Shown here piece after piece: positions 62,455 through 64,000 of a stretch of 64,000 nucleotides of DNA (position 1 is the first letter of the stretch; each line of letters starts with the position of its first letter). Position numbers and translations under genes: made by a program. Source of the stretch: Candidatus Mycobacterium wuenschmannii (GTDB lineage: Bacteria; Actinomycetota; Actinomycetes; Mycobacteriales; Mycobacteriaceae). A model generated the notes under the pieces. That model had not been told where the DNA came from. It searched no databases and saw nothing but the letters and a program-made list of their open reading frames with translations. The stretch covers positions 4,464,001 to 4,528,000 of the forward strand of contig NZ_CP126981.1 in the NCBI RefSeq assembly GCF_030252325.1, in the 5' to 3' direction.

Positions 62455-64000
62455 CTAGGTGGTCGAGAGGTCGGGTCGCGCCAAACCGGTCACGCGAGGA
62501 ACGAGCCAAAATCCGGAGCTTCCCAGACCAGCCTTCTCAGACTCGTTGGGATCGCCGGCGACGGTCTCGATGGACACCAGAGACAAGCCATCAACTATCC
62601 CGGGCCAACTTCCTAACCAACCGAATGCCTTGGCAAAGGCGTCATCGAAGGCAGCGCTCGTTCGCCCCACGAATTGCCCTCCGTCAGTAACCAAGAGGTA
62701 TGAAGGCGAATCCTCGGTTGACTCTTCCTCGTCTAGCTCGGCCTGCACCGCCATGCCCACAAGACCGTCCGACTGCAACGACTTCTGTAACTTCTTGGCA
62801 TTCACTCGTGCTGAAGCTGCCGGGTAAGCGGATTCGACGTCGTTGTATTGGAATTCGAAAGCCTTGGTCCATTTGGCGCCGTGCTTTTTCTTGCTCCACG
62901 CCTCTTCTTTGAATCGCCCCCAGAGCTTGGGATCAGCTTTGATGATTGACCTGGGCTGCGGGAGTCGGCAGACGAAGATGTCGTCGCGCGCTCGACTCAA
63001 CGCCACGTATTGGCGCCGGACTTTGGTCCAGCTGTCTTCATCGTCGGGCATCCACGTTGGTTCGACTACGAAGACCGAATCGAATTCAAGCCCCTTCGCG
63101 CGGTGGATCGTGGACACGATCACCGAACTGTGATCGGGTTCGGTCAGCGGGAGTGGGAGTGCTCGGGCTTTCACAAGGCGTGCCACTCTGAGGAGATTCA
63201 ATGCGTCGAACTCGCTCGTTCGACCTTCGGCAGCCTTGAGCTCTGTCCACCGTTGCGCGACATCATCCTTCGCCAGCAGCCGCGCGAGCGCAGCCTCGAC
63301 CTCCGACCTACGTTCCTTCGGACCGGGCAGCGGCCCTAGTGCGCCGGCTATCCACTTGGCCGCACCAAAATCCTGCGCTTGGCGGCGGACGGCGTGCGCA
63401 ACACCCTGCTCGTTGAGGTGTCTGGATACCCGAAGTACGTCGGCATTAGTTACGCAGAGAACAGCCGTGATCTTGCCGCTACGTGGTGTCACGAGGTCGT
63501 ACCACTCTTTAATTTCGCCACGGTCCGGTAAATCTAGAACCACATCGTCGAGCAGCTCCTCTGCCGTGTCGCCGTCATCTGTGTCTCGGATTGCGTCACC
63601 GAGGAGGGCCACCTGCTTGGGGAATTTGCCTCTCGCTCGGTAGTTTCTGCCCAATCCGACTGCCTCGCAACCGAATCGCTGAGCCAGGACATCGAACACG
63701 TCCTTGGAAGAGGTCTTGCTGAGCGAATCATCCAGCTGGAAGTCGTAGACGCCCTGAAGGGGGTCGCCGAGCGCAGTGATCCCGGCGTTCTCATCGAGCC
63801 ATTCCAAGATTGCGACCACGAAATCGGCGCGGTCTCCAACGAGATCCTGCACTTCGTCGATCACGACATGTTGTAGCAATTCGATGTCGTGGGGCGCCTT
63901 GTCTGCCTCCTTTAGCAATTTGGTCGCACGTCGGATTCGGGCGTCGAAATTACCCTCCGGCTGGACGTTCGCGTCGAGCAGCAGGACGCTCGCGAACGAG
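62455..64000 (-). CDS. UvrD/Rep-family helicase, 5' end outside window
   Basis: The frame is open to the window edge, so the N-terminus with Walker A is missing; 514 residues are visible. Present are HVVIDEVQDLVGDRADFV (motif II, DEVQD), ITALGDPLQGVYDFQ (III), GLGRNYRARGKFPKQ (IV), VSTIHRAKGLEFDSVFVVEP (V) and RRQYVALSRARDDIFV (VI). The C-terminal 130 residues (from about PAASARVNAKKLQKSL) add a small beta-rich domain not seen in UvrD itself. Its stop is 9 bp before drmA, so it is part of, and possibly first in, the defence operon. Confidence 0.8.
   Translation of the reverse strand, partial: SFASVLLLDANVQPEGNFDARIRRATKLLKEADKAPHDIELLQHVVIDEVQDLVGDRADFVVAILEWLDENAGITALGDPLQGVYDFQLDDSLSKTSSKDVFDVLAQRFGCEAVGLGRNYRARGKFPKQVALLGDAIRDTDDGDTAEELLDDVVLDLPDRGEIKEWYDLVTPRSGKITAVLCVTNADVLRVSRHLNEQGVAHAVRRQAQDFGAAKWIAGALGPLPGPKERRSEVEAALARLLAKDDVAQRWTELKAAEGRTSEFDALNLLRVARLVKARALPLPLTEPDHSSVIVSTIHRAKGLEFDSVFVVEPTWMPDDEDSWTKVRRQYVALSRARDDIFVCRLPQPRSIIKADPKLWGRFKEEAWSKKKHGAKWTKAFEFQYNDVESAYPAASARVNAKKLQKSLQSDGLVGMAVQAELDEEESTEDSPSYLLVTDGGQFVGRTSAAFDDAFAKAFGWLGSWPGIVDGLSLVSIETVAGDPNESEKAGLGSSGFWLVPRVTGLARPDLSTT

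Noticed and set aside
1..64000. CRISPR array, rRNA operon, IS element or integrase
   Set aside because: No regularly spaced repeats, rRNA signatures, transposase motifs or recombinase active-site patterns were seen on either strand.

Overview
The window looks like a chromosomal segment of a fast-growing mycobacterium (Mycobacterium/Mycolicibacterium type). The evidence is high GC, frequent GTG/TTG starts, and recognisable mycobacterial genes: an EthA-like monooxygenase next to a YajQ protein and tRNA-Tyr (as in the Rv0565c-Rv0566c region of M. tuberculosis), a 944-residue Orn/Lys/Arg-type decarboxylase like Rv2531c, a TIGR00027-type methyltransferase, a Rv3188-Rv3189-like RES toxin-antitoxin pair, a RhlE-like helicase, a PknF-like kinase and a Rv0584-like GH92 mannosidase. 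These assignments come from memory and motif reading, not from a search.

Layout. 1-4.4 kb: end of a WXG-type protein, monooxygenase, YajQ, tRNA-Tyr, a TetR regulator divergent from an orphan LuxR-type response regulator. 4.38-6.70 kb: a 2.28-kb insertion bounded by a perfect 36-bp direct repeat, carrying only a reverse transcriptase and a HEPN-type protein. The repeat copies the 3' ends of two tail-to-tail host genes, so both stay intact. 6.7-38.6 kb: mostly ordinary core and metabolic genes. These include an M20 amidohydrolase operon, the decarboxylase, a nitroreductase, a cluster of TetR-controlled lipid-type enzymes (hydrolase, PF10118 protein, two lipocalin-like proteins, sulfotransferase), a K+ channel, a FUSC exporter, galTK, RES toxin-antitoxin, RhlE, a flippase-like membrane protein with a kinase-like middle, a methyltransferase, a DUF1254/1214 lipoprotein, a Ser/Thr kinase and GH92.

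38.7-64 kb: a defence-type accessory island. On the plus strand is a short RadD/XPB-type helicase cassette whose second gene is frameshifted. Converging on it is one very tight minus-strand operon (4-bp ATGA/GTGA overlaps at most junctions). In transcription order it encodes a UvrD-type helicase (5' end outside the window), a DrmA-like helicase, a DrmB-like DUF1998 protein, a DrmD-like SNF2 ATPase, a 1566-residue Eco57I/DrmMI-type adenine methyltransferase, a 2084-residue DruE-like helicase with DUF1998 and a nuclease-like tail, and a RelE-UvrD fusion. This reads as a DISARM core joined to a Druantia-like effector and bracketed by two UvrD-family proteins; no DrmC phospholipase-D nuclease is visible.

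The two most interesting systems are this composite DISARM/DruE/UvrD operon and the recombinase-less RT-HEPN cassette with its gene-restoring direct repeats. A smaller curiosity is a repeat family (core TATCGCATRTGGTC) occurring as inverted pairs at 12.6 kb and 31.6-31.8 kb, the second pair framing a 39-codon ORF.
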